This document shows, in pieces, positions 26,801-40,200 of a stretch of 64,000 nt of DNA (positions are counted from its first letter, which is position 1; every line of letters starts with the position of its first letter). Position numbers and translations under genes: made by a program. A model generated the notes under the pieces. The model was not told the origin of the DNA and made no database searches. It saw only the letters and a program-made list of their open reading frames with translations. This stretch comes from Rotaria socialis. Taxonomy: Eukaryota; Rotifera; Eurotatoria; Philodinida; Philodinidae. The stretch is taken from positions 183,149 to 247,148 of the forward strand of contig CAJNYU010001910.1 in NCBI GenBank assembly GCA_905331475.1, in the 5' to 3' direction.

Positions 26801-28303
26801 TCATAATGTAAGTTAATATGAATGAAATGGGAATTTCTTCAACTCTGCCTTTTCTCCTCCGTAAACAATAAAAGAAAAGAAACCCTGAGATGAGTGAGAA
26901 ACCATTCGTGTTTTAATCGGTTGTTCGCTTTCGCTTGTATGATTTTATGGATAGCATGAATACTGTGAAAGCGAGAATATGAATAGCGATGATATTCCTC
27001 TATTTACATGTGAGTAGGAAAAAAAAGAGAGAAGAAGAAAACAGAATCGGGTTTCATCACCATCTTTTCTTTTTCTCTCTCTTCGGAAAAGACTATAGTT
27101 GATGTTCTCTTGATTGTCTCATTGAGTGAATGGCAGTATTTATGGTATCTATATTATTCTCTTTGCACATGCAACTTTACTCACATATTGAAGATAATTG
27201 AATGTTTTTGATACAACAAAAGCAAAGCTTGCATTTATGGCGAAGGACACAAAGTCATAGAATGTCAGTTGTATAGAATCGGTTGTTCAGGGGCAAGCGA
27301 AAGAAAAAAAAAAGAATGAATGAATGAATTAGCAGAAGACATTTTGCTAATATCTTCAGAAAAAAATATTGTAAGAACATTCTTTTCTCTTCTAGTTTAG
27401 TGAAAAGGAAGTGTTAGGCAACTTGAACTCAATTTCTATTCGAAATCATGCTTCACAAGTGATTCTTCGTTCCAAACGTTTTTCACGATCGCAAAATATT
27501 AATTCACATTATCAACGATCATCATCAATGATGAATTCAAGAGAGACCATTCTTACTGATGCCGGTAGGTCCTTTTTCCTCTTGTTACTTTTCATGTCAT
27601 TAACCGATGTGCAGAGAAAAAACGCAAAGAAAAGACCTTGTCATACATCAATTGCTATCGGGGCATATGCGATTTAAATTTTTTATATTTTCTTTTGGCA
27701 TGTTGGTTCTCTCTAGAGATTCAACAAACGAGGAAAAAAATCAACAAGCTTCATGATAGACTATGAAGATTGTTAGTACATTCCATATGCTTTTTCTTTT
27801 CTTTTATAGCAACAAATACTTCTTATCACGAAGATAATAATGATATTTGGAAACCTATGAATAATAATAATAATAACCATCGAATACTTTACGAAAATGC
27901 GAGTACTATTTTGAGTAATAAAAATTTTTATTTTGAACCTATCGATCGCGACTTATCAACAAATGCGGCACCCCCATCTCAAATAAATCAAGTACATTTA
28001 ATTCAACGTCCTGTACCTATTTCGAATTATAATTTAAATAAAATAATTGAACATTCACAAGAGCAACAACAACAACAACAGCAACAACAAAGTTTTTCAC
28101 AAAGAAAAAGAAATACAACAATGAATTTCAAACCATCACCTACGGATTCCACGATGCGATCATGTGCATTACCTCGTTCCATAACAACAGATCAATTTGC
28201 AATTAATAAAACTCAAACAAATAGATTATATTATTATCCTAGTGTACAAGATGTACTTGATGCTCTAAATCGACATTCAAATTTTAAAGAATCGATTGTT
28301 TAA
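20856..28303 (+). CDS. Protocadherin-like transmembrane adhesion protein, six cadherin repeats
   Basis: Calcium-dependent cell-adhesion receptor. Exons: 20856-20980, 21030-21763, 22517-23459, 26006-26807, 27396-27564, 27810-28303; phases agree, about 1088 residues. It starts with a signal peptide (WKLIYGLILFSTVSM). Six extracellular cadherin repeats follow; the linker calcium motifs visible are DVNDHVP, EDINDEK, DINDNIP, NINDHVP and DENDNAP, with LDRE and DND motifs inside repeats. One transmembrane helix (YFIWFLIIWFILAFIASW) precedes a cytoplasmic tail of about 300 residues with Asn and Gln runs and no classical beta-catenin site that I can see, so protocadherin rather than classical cadherin. 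An alternative acceptor at 22450 would start exon 3 at 22451 and add 22 residues. The 2.5 kb intron 3 splits repeat 5; the VNYSMIN and GLFSID blocks confirm the join. Poly(A) signal at 28360-28365. Confidence 0.88.
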
Positions 28304-31300
28304 GAATATATTTATTTTGAAGATTATTTTAATGCATAAATTCTTTTTCTTTTGTTCTAAATAAATCTATCATATCGAATAAGATTGAATGATTTCTGAA
28401 ATATTTCTTGGGAGACGTTGATATTTAATGTCAGTCTGTAGACAAATCATCAATTGATATCGTCTAGCATTTCAACAGTACTAGAACGAAATATCATCGC
28501 TTAGAGTAAATATAGAATCTGAAGAGACATATATATGTGCGTAAACGTAGCTGAGATAAATAAACGAGAAAAACTCTTCAATAATTGAATTTATCTATAC
28601 TCTATAGTGTAAGTAGAAACTCTCAAGAAACGAACTCAATTTTCATTGTGCAACACATTGTAGTAAAGTCTTGGCACAAAATAATCAATCAACTTTTGAT
28701 TGTTAAAAGAAAAATGTGTTAGCTTTTTTACCTTGTGGAATAAGTTTAGACAGCTATGAGTAAATTATATAAACGATGCTGAAATTTATGTATGGACAAA
28801 GACAAAGTGATGCGTTTTGTTTTATAGTCCTTATTTTCAGATAAACTGAAGTTCTTTTCACGAAAAATATTTTTTGTATAAAAATTGAAACCATTCATCG
28901 TTTCAAAAATACAAAGTTTATTCCACTAAAACTGAATGCTTCAAAAACTAAATAATCTGATGAGATTAGTTATTGTCTTGCTAAAGAAGTGAACTGGGGA
29001 CATATTTTTGAAAAGAGCAAACATGACTAATCCGGATTAACTACTCGAGACTCCTTTATTTAGTTGCGTTCAAATAGCTAAAAATATTAATAAATGTTTT
29101 GTAGTAAGACATACGCAGAAAATTTTATAATCGTTTGAATTGAGACTTTCTTTAAGTGTTAAAACTATTTTTGTTTTGTAACATCTAGAAACGCACAGCG
29201 GCTATTGCATGCACTAACGTTAACTTGCTGTTGAAAAACTATCGCTCGAGTTCGATTGTAAATTTTGAACAGTACAGCAAATCCGTCTTACTTTCGCCCA
29301 ATCAAATATTTCATTCCTTAATCAATGTAATCTAAAGTACATGAAGATGAAATACAAATTGAATTGTTGAAAAAAAACTAACATTGACCACCAATTTTCA
29401 TATTTTTACTTCAGTAAACTCTTTTACTGTTGCCCAGTATTTTATGAAAATACATTAAAAACAAAACTTTTTGTTTTACTCTATCGCTAATTATTTAGCT
29501 AGATTACGAACATTTTTATATATGCAGAAAGTAATCGAAAATATTCTACGACAAATAGATTCTTTTTTTAAATGACAATTACGAAGATTTATTTGATGTA
29601 AACAGATAACAAAGGAAACAAAGTATTTGGTTAGTAAATAAATTTATGTACATGAACAGTTAAAATATTAAATGATCAGTACTTGAATCATCAATTATTA
29701 ATTGTAAAATAGTCAATTTATTTTATGAAATACGTAATAGACAAAAATGATTTATTCAATTAAAAGCACAACAAAATTTCATCACCGCAAAAATAAATAA
29801 AAAAAAATGAAAGTAGCATCAAATAGAAAATTGTGGAAGGAATGGAGTAAAAAAGTAAAGTAAAGTAAAGCAACATTGAGTCGATGTATTCATTAGCCAC
29901 TTTTTTCGTTTGCTGTTGGCAGCGATTTCAAAAATTTCAAGTAAATAACCATATCGATGTTTTTTTTTGCATACGTAGTAGTTGCAAGATATTTACAAAC
30001 AGTTTGCATTTTAATATATTCTCATCTTAACTATGTTTTAACTCAAACGAAGCACGTTTCATTGATATTTTAGAGTAACGAACAAAATGAACCGGTTTTC
30101 TATTGTTCTATTAATTTTAAAAGGCTTCTGCGATTGATTGTCAATCACTAAGTTGGGTCTATTTATTTCTAAGCCTCATTTTCAATGCAAATTATGTCTG
30201 TCATGAATTTAACGAATTAATTTAATAAATTCCAAACATATTTTTGTAGTAATTGAATTTGTAAAAAAATTTTCTTAAAATATGATGTCATTGAAAATTT
30301 TCATCATTTTCGATAAATTCTCTGTAAGATGTTGTTTATAATTATTGCATAAATTTCAACAACGTCCAAGGACTGAGAAATAGGAATTCCTAATGTGCCG
30401 AGGAATTATCAGTGCCGCTGTGATAATTCCTAGAGGAAATGGGAATCAACTATCAGTTCCCTCACAGCTCCACTATTCACGAAAGTCGCGATATTGCATC
30501 AAATTATTGATTCTCCCAATTTTGCAAGTGAAAATGAATGTAAGAACAAAAATTATCGTGAATATTCCATATTTTTGCCTTTAGTATGCAAGGAACTGTA
30601 GGGGAACTGATGAGGGATTCCTAATCCTCAGACCTTGGACACCCCTCATAAATTTAAACATGTTCATAGCAAACTTAGTTTAACATGTGTCATTCATTAT
30701 CAATCTAAATCTAGAGATAAGGGCGCATTAAGTTAAGCAATAAAAAAATATATCAGGTCGCATAACACATGGCAAAGATTTATTTTCAAAATACCAATGT
30801 TTTCATGATATCCAATTTATTGCTTTTAAATTTACCATGAAAATGTCAATATTAAATATGTTACACTTGTCAAATGAGGCCTCGATAACTTTAGTGTCAG
30901 AATTCTTTCACATTACCCTTAAAATTAGAAATAATGATTGAATGTAATCAAGTAATGCAAAAACATCCACAAAATTAATGTGGTTATCTTAATTAGGTTT
31001 CTCTTATGCTATTGTGTATCGTATTCATGTTCAAAATAAATTTTATATTATGCATATATCGAGCTATTAAGATAGAACTTAAAATTCAACACAATCAATT
31101 ATTCTAACAGTAAAACTATTGGAACAAAAAAGAATGAATATCCTATTATTCAAATAATATGATATGAGTTTACCTTGTCTTAATCAAATACTCGAATCCA
31201 CTCTAGAAATTTTAATAATCTTTATACCATATCTTTATTCACAAAGACTTGGACGATGATATTTGGTTCGAAAGACATCCTGATGCTTGACAAAGATACT

Positions 31301-31942
31301 AATATTCATGGTAACATACATAGCCGCATGATATCTCTCGCTATGCGATGAAGAGGAAAACGATTGTCTATTGGCTTTGTTTACGACTTCCGATGTACTC
31401 AGTATCTCGCTATATGCAGTATAGACAAAATAGGACTGTAATATTGAATCATGTGATAGAGAGAAATACTATCATGCGCAATAAAGCTCTACATTCATAT
31501 GAATAATCCTTGTTGTAGTTCTAAGATACAAATTTTCGGTTAATTTCAATCATACTGTGGTCATATGTACCAGTGAGTAATTATCTGATAATTAGACGCC
31601 CAGACTATACTAGTGTTTTGGAATTTTATGCTTTCAGTTCAAGGAATTTGAACAAGTTGTTTTCTCTATCTGTATTCAATTATTGCAAGTTCTATATTTT
31701 ATTTTGATTTTTACTGAACATTAAACCATTTTTCAATACAATTTTCTATTTAATTTGTTAGAATAATTAAATAAATTACAGCTATTAAATTAATAGGCTA
31801 ATCTTATTGATCTCTTGATTGTCTAACTATTTTAATTAAAGCTAATAAAAATAAATTCTTGTGTAAATTACAATTTTTTTTTTCATTTGTAATAAAACTA
31901 TTTAAAAACAAAGTTCAACTGGTCGTCATATTTATTTTAACA
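28304..31942. other. Large gene-poor intergenic region
   Basis: About 3.6 kb of very AT-rich sequence with no supported gene. The only clear structure is the MITE-like element at 30364-30640. The cadherin poly(A) signal is near the left end. Confidence 0.6.
30364..30640. mobile_element. MITE-like non-autonomous DNA transposon with terminal inverted repeats
   Basis: The first 31 bases (starting GTCCAAGGACTGAG) and the reverse complement of the last 31 (GTCCAAGGTCTGAG) agree at about 26 positions. Inside, AGGAATTATCA (30401-30411) and TGATAATTCCT (30421-30431) form a perfect 11-bp inverted repeat around a nine-base loop. The 277-bp length, GC-richer interior and lack of a real coding frame fit a MITE. 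A target-site duplication is not clear (at most AC). The superfamily cannot be assigned. Confidence 0.65.
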
Positions 31943-32248
31943 TTATTCTATATCTACATAAATTTCTTTTGAAAACGCAACTCTTGAATCTGTCCTGACA
32001 TTTTCTTCTACACAAGATTTATAGTCGACAACACTAGTTGCAGCTGGTTTTTTCTTTTCTTCCTTCGAAGAGCCGAGAACGATTCGCGAAAAGAACTTAT
32101 CATTTGTATGCTGTACTATGTTTTGCCATTCGTCGAATGCATGATCGAACTTGATTACTTTTTCTTTCTTTAGGTAAACTGATCTCTTGTGATTGCCAAT
32201 AAAAATAATAAGATGAGATATAAGACATACACTGTTGTAGAGGCACAT
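31943..32248 (-). CDS. Possible hypothetical protein or terminal exon
   Basis: An open frame of 101 codons whose last 70 or so residues look protein-like (Lys/Glu/Asp-rich, mixed codon use, GC-richer than the flanks) and end in EIYVDIE. The first 20 residues are hydrophobic (SVCLISHLIIFIGN) and may be intronic. I recognise no family. It could be the last exon of an unidentified minus-strand gene, or chance. The position, 315 bases from divergent LRRC58, is compatible with a gene. Confidence 0.25.
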   Translation of the reverse strand: MCLYNSVCLISHLIIFIGNHKRSVYLKKEKVIKFDHAFDEWQNIVQHTNDKFFSRIVLGSSKEEKKKPAATSVVDYKSCVEENVRTDSRVAFSKEIYVDIE

Positions 32249-32562
32249 GACTTGATTTTTCTCCCAACATACCTACTGTCTCAAAGGATGAAATAATGCA
32301 TTTTTATTTTTTAAGTGTAACATTCTTATTTTTTCCCTTCCTTTATCATCTAATGAAAAACGAATACTATCGTCATCGTAGTCACTTTCATATAAAACAA
32401 AATTATAACCATACGAGGCGCTATTTTTACTATTTTTTCAACTTTGTCCTTGCGCTTTTATTATATGTCTGTGTATATCGGCGACCAATAATATTCCATT
32501 CTTTTTTCTGTCACGTGTCGAACTCAATAATGAATTCCTTGTTTTAGACAAAATCAACAAAA

Positions 32563-33912
32563 ATGGAGACAACATTACCACTAGAAGATGATTTCGATAT
32601 TGAGGATGATATCGAAGATTTCGAGTATTAATTTTTTTTAAAACAACAACAACAAGAACAACAAAATTATTGTATTGATTTTTTTTTTATTATAGTGATA
32701 CACTGGATTATTCCCATAAAAATTTCAATGACATCGATTGCAATGAGCTACTGACAACAATTGAAAGTCCAAATCGTATAATCAATTTTCAATTAAATTC
32801 TAATAAACTCTTAGTTGTACCGAATGAAATTGAAAAGTTTCAATCGCTGATAACACTTGAATTATCAAATAATCAATTAGCACAATTGCCACACGAAATA
32901 GGATCGTTAAAAAATTTAAAGAATTTACATTTGAAAAATAATGCCCTCAACGATTTATCGTTTCCAAAAGAAATGCTACAACTAAAACAATTAGAACTTA
33001 TTAATTTAATTGGAAATCGTTTTAAACAATTTCCGCGTCAATTATTTCATATGATTAATTTAAAAGAAATTTATTTGAGTTCAAATCAAATAATTATGTT
33101 ACCTGATCAATTTCAACATTTTACCAAGTAAAAATAGACAAAACAAAAAACCTTTAATTTAATTTTCAAATTTCAAAATTTTCTATTTAGAGTTGAAGTA
33201 CTTTATTTGGGTGAAAATCGAATTGGAAATATACCGGATTCAATCGGATGCATGTGTTCATTAATTGTTTTGAATTTATGTGATAATCGTTTAAAAACAT
33301 TACCGCGATCGATTTCTCGTATGATTAGAAAAAAACAACATTGATTTTGTTTTAAGCAAAAAACAAAAACAATCTTATCTTTGTTTTTCTTAGGTCTAAC
33401 TCAATTAAAGTCACTTTCATTGCATAATAACCAATTTTGTGCTTTGCCACCAGATATCATTCGCCTTGATTTACAAGAATTAAGCTTAAGAAATAATCCG
33501 CTCGTCGTACGCTTTGTTCGCGATTTAACTTATGATGTACCATCATTGAAAGAATTAGCTGCTAGAACAATTAAACTACATAAAATAAATTATGATGATA
33601 AATCCATACCGAAAGCTCTTGTTGACTATTTAAATTCTGCTAAGTCATGTTTAAATCCGAAATGCAAAGGTTTGAATTCTTATTTTACTTTTGAAAAAAA
33701 AAATCTTTTTTCAATATCTCTTTTCTATTTTAGGTGTTTACTTTGAAAGTTGTCATAAAAGTATTAAATTTGTTGATTTTTGTGGTAAATTTTACTTACC
33801 GCTACTTCAATTTCTTTGCTCGCCAGCATGTACATCGACATCAACATGTCAAATGGCAACAACACATTCGGATGATATGAATAGTAAATTTAGAAAGGTG
33901 CTACTTGGTTAA
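32563..33912 (+). CDS. LRRC58: Leucine-rich repeat protein, LRRC58 type
   Basis: Intracellular LRR protein; in mammals LRRC58 is reported as a ubiquitin-ligase substrate receptor, which is family knowledge rather than visible here. Exons: 32563-32624, 32696-33127, 33191-33318, 33394-33669, 33734-33912; 358 residues. After an acidic N-terminus (METTLPLEDDFDIEDDIEDF) come about eight LRRs of the LxxLxLxxNxLxxLP type. The C-terminal module identifies LRRC58: SLRNNPLVVRFVRDL, then a Cys-rich part with NPKCKGVYFESC, IKFVDFCGKFYLPLLQFLCS and PACTS. An acceptor-like TTTTAG ends 15 bases before the start ATG. Poly(A) signal at 34018-34023. It is convergent with the YTHDF gene. Confidence 0.92.
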
Positions 33913-34699
33913 TTGTTTATGTAATATTTTCTTAAGGTCAAATTTTCTTGTATAAATCTTTTCAAAAGAAAAAAATCTCGGTTTCTCTGCTTATCTTCAA
34001 TTATTATATAGAATGAAAATAAAAATGAAACTCTTCTATCTTCAATTTCTTATTTATCCTCTATCGTGTATTTCGATTTTTTTGTTTTTTTCCTCTTCAT
34101 TTTATCTTTTGTGAATAAAAACAGGCAAACAACAAAAGACGACGACACACATTCAACAGAATCCATTGTTAAAACAAATGATGAGATGTGTGAAACCAAA
34201 TGACGACGGTAAATAGAAACAAAACAAAAAAGAGAACAAAACATAATCATCACACACGCGAATAAAGTATATAGATGAAATATTTTAGTGATGTAAATAA
34301 ACGCCTGTTAAGAATGAACAAATATGATGAAAAGTTATCTAAACAACAATAATAATGAAAATTTTTGAATCTATGTTTGAGAGTGAATAGAATTCTGTGA
34401 CGCCGAGAAAATAGACAAAAACAACAACAAAAAGAAAAATAATAAAATAACAACAACAGCAACTTATTGCGGTTGTGGTATGATGTTAGCACAACATGTT
34501 AAACAGAAATAAATAACTTCGTATCAAATATACACATACGCAAAACAGAAAGTCGATGAATGTCTATTAAAATGTTCATGTATGTATATAAATAAACAAA
34601 AAAGATTTCTGTCTATAGAAACCAGAAGAATATAAATTAGTATATCCTTAGAAGAAGAAAACAACATCATAGTGTGCATATCTATATAAATGAATTTTA
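33913..34699. other. Intergenic between convergent LRRC58 and YTHDF
   Basis: About 790 bases holding the two 3' ends. The LRRC58 AATAAA (34018-34023) and a YTHDF AATAAA on the minus strand overlapping its stop (34696-34701) are visible. CAA/AAC-rich simple sequence lies at 34420-34460. No gene is supported. Confidence 0.5.
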
Positions 34700-36621
34700 T
34701 TATTCTTCATGATCTTGCTCATCGTTTGGGTGTTCCAATTGAGCCTTTGCTGATGTTCTATTTGGGTGTGTGTTGCTATGATTGAAATCATCATTTGGAT
34801 ATTGTTTTGTTGTTACTTCTTCGGCTTGTTTTGATTCATAATATTGAAAATCATCAAATATTGATGTTTTATGACGATACATATGTAATGTTTTTAACAT
34901 TAATTTTCCTTTTTCGTATGGTATTTCTTGTGTATCTCGAGAATTAGTCACCGGTTTATTCTCATTGTTTTCTAAACGTATATTACGAAATTGTTGGTTT
35001 GGTACATCCTTAACATAGATCCATTTAACTTCAAATTTGCCTTGCCATTTATTTGACATATGCCAAACATCTGTTTGATTTTCATAATCAATAGGTGACA
35101 TCATTTCAGCCATACCGCAAAAATGTCCAGATGCATTAACAGAATAGAATAAGTAAATAGGACCTTTTCCTTCACGTTCGCGAAATGCATTATCTAAACG
35201 TTTATTTCCATGTTCAGTTGAACACCAAATATTATATTTGATTGATCGATGTACATCATCTTCGGAATACTAAATGCAAGACGGAAAAAATCGGTCGTTT
35301 CTTATTTCAATGAATTGTTTTGTTACTTACAGATTTTATGACAAAGAATCGAGCTCCTTTTGGATTTAAATTAAAATCTTTTGGATTGTATTGATTAGTT
35401 TTTGAAGTTTCAAGACTCTCTGAGTTACTATTAACTGTACGTGATGATGAATAATTTTGGCGTTTAGCATTATTATTATTATTATTAGATGAATGATCCG
35501 AATTATTATTTGTCCAATTAAGAAAATTTCCATTATTACCAGATGATTGTTGTTGTTGATGACGAGGATTATATCCTGTTGTATTATTACGATATTGTTG
35601 AGTATTCGAACGTGTATGTGAAGTGTCATTAGAAATATTTGATGTACGTTCATTTGTTGAATGTATAGTCGTATTCGAAATAGACGCAGTCGATTTATTA
35701 CTAGGTAGATTAATATTATCAGATGAAACAACGGACGCATAAGATTTTGGACCAGACGAAGAAGATGGACGTGCTACCGAATGATTACTACTACTTGTTT
35801 GATAATTTTGCTGTTCTTTTGATGATAATACACTAAAATTTTGTATATGATCATTTCTACCATTGTCATAATTTCTCATGCGATTATTATTATCACTAAG
35901 ATTAATTGAATTCATATGTTGAGTAAGCATATCACCAACATCACCACTAGTTGATGGATATTCATCATAAACTGACGGCTTTTTATTTGATATTTGACCT
36001 CCAATAGGTTGAATTTGTTGTTGTTGCTGTACTCCAACTTGCATCGATAGATTATGAGACTTCCATGGCATATCAAAGGCTGCTGTGCCAGTTGCTGGTG
36101 CTCCTGGAAATGTTGATGGCGTAAAGCCAGGATGATAATGAGGATATGCATGAACTGGTGGATAATCAAATGGATTATGTGGCATATCAAGGCCAGATGT
36201 TGGATACATTTGAGGATGATATTGTAACGGACCAGGTGGTGCTGCTGCTGAAATACCAGCTGATGTATCAGTCGATGTCCATTGATTATGTTCATCAAAC
36301 GTGCCAAATGGTTGATAGAGACTTGGAGGATAGTATGAATACAGATCGTTTGGATTCTGCATTGGTGATATATTCATCAAGTTAAAACGACCTAGAACAT
36401 ACATTTGATGTCGTAGTTGAATGAATAAATGAATGAATCGAATGAAATAAAAAAAGAAAAAAATTCTTCGTTATCGTTCTTCGTTTCTCTTTCGAGTGTG
36501 ACGCATTAGTCGTTATAATGCTTTTTTCTTCATGTCATTTTTTCTTACTTGTTGGATATCCATACTGCATATTAGTCGATGTTGGATTATTCGATTGTGC
36601 CGAACTATGTTCGTTGATCAT
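34700..36621 (-). CDS. YTHDF: YTH-domain m6A RNA reader (YTHDF type)
   Basis: Cytoplasmic reader of N6-methyladenosine that controls mRNA decay and translation. Exons (minus): 36621-36549, 36391-35331, 35269-34700; 567 residues, the usual YTHDF length. The N-terminal two thirds is a low-complexity Tyr/Pro/Gln/Asn/Ser region, as in all YTHDFs, suited to condensation. The YTH domain starts at about residue 368 ([10 protein letters not shown]). It then runs [31 protein letters not shown] and [14 protein letters not shown]. Methyl-cage tryptophans are W393, W447 and W453. The W447-W453 spacing is one residue longer than in human YTHDF2. The first ATG after a T-rich stretch is taken as the start; the exon 1/2 join (A|GT) is the least certain. 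It is divergent from SCYL2. Confidence 0.93.
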
Positions 36622-37251
36622 GATTATTTCTTTCTTTTTGTTTCAGTACAAAAAACTGATCATGACTAGTAATAGAAAAATTGAAGTTTAGATTTAACAG
36701 AACAATCAAATAAAGCCTTTTAATATTGACGAGAGAAAGATAAAGAGGGATTGTGGGATCTATTTTTCTGTTCGTTTTCAACGCGCAAATCAATCAAAGA
36801 AGAATGATATAAGCCAGAGTCTCGTACAAATAAGTTTCTCATTTAAAAGAAAAAAAATAAATCATTGAGGTCATAGTTTTTGCTATCCTCTTCTTTAGCC
36901 ACAATTGATTGACTCTATTAGTGGATGTGATGATAAGGATGATGATATATTCAGATTCAGAAGCAAATAAATAACGATGACGAGTCTCGAGTAAAATATA
37001 GAAATTAAATAAGCCAATCCAAATTCATTTGATTATATACTCATAAAATTATATCGTTTCAATAATAATATTAGAAAAGCCTGTCGATTTTAATGATGCA
37101 ATTATTAAATTATTTTCATAAGAAAAAATATCTTGAAATAAATAGATGACGCTCTGTTCCATCCAATCAGAGAACTAGTATATGATCTGTACTCTTTTTT
37201 TTTTACTCATGTTATGTGTGTCGTTGATCGTTGTTGATTGAATCTCTGGTA
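36622..37251. promoter_or_regulatory. Divergent upstream region of YTHDF and SCYL2
   Basis: 630 bases between opposing start codons, so both promoters are expected here. It is AT-rich with no recognisable core element and no coding sequence. Confidence 0.5.
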
Positions 37252-40200
37252 ATGATGGAATATCTGGAAAAATTAAAGGTTTATGGTGATCAAGTAAAAA
37301 ATGTTGTCGTTAAATCTATGGTTGATACAGCTTGCGGAGGTCAAAAAATGCTCAAAGATGCTCTTCCTGGAAATTTAGTAACACGTGAATATGAAGTATA
37401 AAATATATAAAATATCTTATTTATAATAGAGAAAAAAATAAAAATGCCATTTTTTGTAAATTGTAGCTTATTCGACCACTTGGTTCTGCTGGTCCTGGTC
37501 TTCTATGGCGTATTTATGGAGCTATTAAACGTACAACGAAACAGGTTCTACTAAAACTACTTTCTATATGTATATTTCAGTTTTATAAGGTTATCTCATG
37601 CTTATAGAAAGAAAATTTTTCTAAAATATATAGCCTAGAAGAATAGAAAATAATTATTATTTATGAATAATTCTAATCAACTCAAATGAAGACTTTTCAT
37701 TTTAACACGAGCTAGCAAAATATGTACTAATCTAGAATTGTGAAAAAAAATAATATTTCTTGTAGATAAAAAACAATGAGAATAAATCTTTTAAATTGAT
37801 TGGCAGTTTTTATAATCTATTTTGTCAATACATAGAGCTTCATTTTAATTTAATATAACTATTCGTAGTTACGTCTATTTTTGAACATAGATACAATTTA
37901 TGCGGAATGCATGCGTAAACGATAGTACTTAACAACAAGTTCTTGGAAATATTTCATTTTTAATTGAACTTCTAACTACAACACTGAGATACTTGAGAAT
38001 TCTCTCTCTCTAGGGAGAAAATTACTTGCGATAATATCTGTTGATAACCTACTTCCATTTATGTATTATTCCCTTCATTCTGCTCCAATCTTATTGCTAT
38101 TATTCTTTATTCATGTGAATAACTGCTGTAGTTATGCTTCACATTATCATTATTATTTCTGGAAAAGACATATGAGCCATTAACAACGTTCTTAATAAAA
38201 GTTTCTATTGTCTTGAATAGAAAATGGAAAGACGCTTCCTTGAAATTCACATTGATCTAGACTCATTATTGTAATATTTTTGATTATTAATTATCATCAC
38301 AAAAAAGTATTTAAATATATTTTAGGAAGCTGCTGTATTCGTTTTGGAAAAACGATTATTAGAAAAATATTCAAAGAAAGATCGCGAACTGATTATCGAT
38401 GCAATGAAAAAAGGTGTTTTCTTTCTTTTGAAGTCTTTTTTGTGAATCTTTCTTTTTGCAGGCGTTCAACAATTGGCAAAGATTAAACATCCAAGAATTT
38501 TAAGTCTTCAACATCCGATCGAAGAATCAAGGTTTACTATACGAACTATTGAAAATCTATAAAAATATTTTATTTTTCACTGTAGAGATAGTCTTGCATT
38601 TGCAACGGAATCATGTTTTGGCAGTCTTGCTAATTGTCTTGGATTCTATGATAATATAGCTCAACCAATACCAAAAGAATTTGACGATTATAAATTGTAT
38701 GACGTTGAAATTCGTTATGGCATTATTCAAGTTGGTTTTTTTTTTAATCAAAACAAAATCTTTTCTTTAACTCATTTTCTTTCCGATAGTTATGTGATGG
38801 TTTAGCATTTTTACATAATGAAGTTAAATTATATCATCGAAATATTTCTCCAGAATCTATAATCATTAATTATAATGGTGCTTGGAAACTATCTGGATTT
38901 GAGTTATGTATTCAAGGTTCTGTTGATGGAGTAAATACAAAAAAAACGCATCATTTCTTCATGCATACGTAAAAATCTTCTTTTATTTAGTCAAATTATC
39001 CATTTCGAGAATATGATAGCAATATACCACCAGTAATAAATCCACGTCTAGATTATATGGCACCAGAATATCACACAATTAAATCTTATGATACTCAAGC
39101 GGATATGTTCTCATTAGGTATGCTAATATATGCATTGTATAGTCATGGTAAAACATTAAATGAATGTCATGATAATTATTCGTTGTTCATAAAAATGTGT
39201 GATGATCTCAAAGCATTTAATACGACGAAATTATCTGTTTTACCCGTTGAAGTTCGTGATCATGTAAAAATGTTGCTTAGTCTAAAACCAGAATTAAGAC
39301 CAGATTCTGGGCAATTTGCAAAAGTAAATAAAATAAAATATATATGCTGAAAAAAGTTGAATAAGTTTATTTTTTAGATACCATTTTTTGAAGATGTAGG
39401 AACGAAAACTCTAGAATATCTTGATTCACTATTTCAAGTTGATAATCTTCAACGTTCAATGTTTTATAAAAGTTTACCGCAAGTTATTGACAAATTACCA
39501 ATGGTAAAATTTGAAACAATGATAAAATAATCTTTTGATTGAATTTTTCTTTCTTTCGTTTTTTTTCTCTATAGCGTGTTAATTTACAACGTATTGCTTC
39601 AGCACTTGAATTAGAATTTATAAATCCTGAAATGATTCCATTTGTACTGCCAAACATGTTTCTTATTGCTGTAGGTTAATTATTTATTTCAGGAAAATGT
39701 TTTAAGTACGCTTTCTTATGAATAGGAAAAAGCAAGTAATGAAGAATATCAAAATTATATCTTTCCAAAACTTAAACAAGTTTTTAAAATTCAAAAACCA
39801 CCTCAAGTAATAAAAAAGAACTTATCTATTTTATATACGAATTTTGTCCATTATTTGACTTTAGGGAAGTAGTGCCTCTGGTTCTGTTATGCAGGTAGAG
39901 AATCCGAATATAGTTTATGTTTGATCTAATTGATATTTTTAGACACTTCTTATATTAATGCGTAATATGAATTTAATGCTGACAAAAACGCCACCAGAAG
40001 ATATAAAACAACATATTCTACCTGTTGTTTATAATGCATTAGATGCTGAATCATCACAAGTTCAAGTACGAACTAAAATAATAGGAAAAACATTGAATGA
40101 TACGAATCTCAATGATAAGATTTCTTTCATAATAGAATTGAGGACATGTTCATCTTATTAGATTTTGCAGTTGAGACAAAAATGTACATCTATTAGAATA

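Noticed and set aside
30393..30584. 63-codon frame inside the MITE-like element
   Set aside because: Lies across the palindromic part of the element and has no similarity to a transposase.
28304..31942. tRNA, snRNA or conserved microRNA genes
   Set aside because: I scanned for T-loop motifs and familiar microRNA seeds here and in the other spacers and found none. A covariance-model search would be needed to exclude them.
35366..36385. Other-frame and antisense open frames over YTHDF exon 2
   Set aside because: Low-complexity shadows of the Asn/Gln/Ser-rich N-terminal region.
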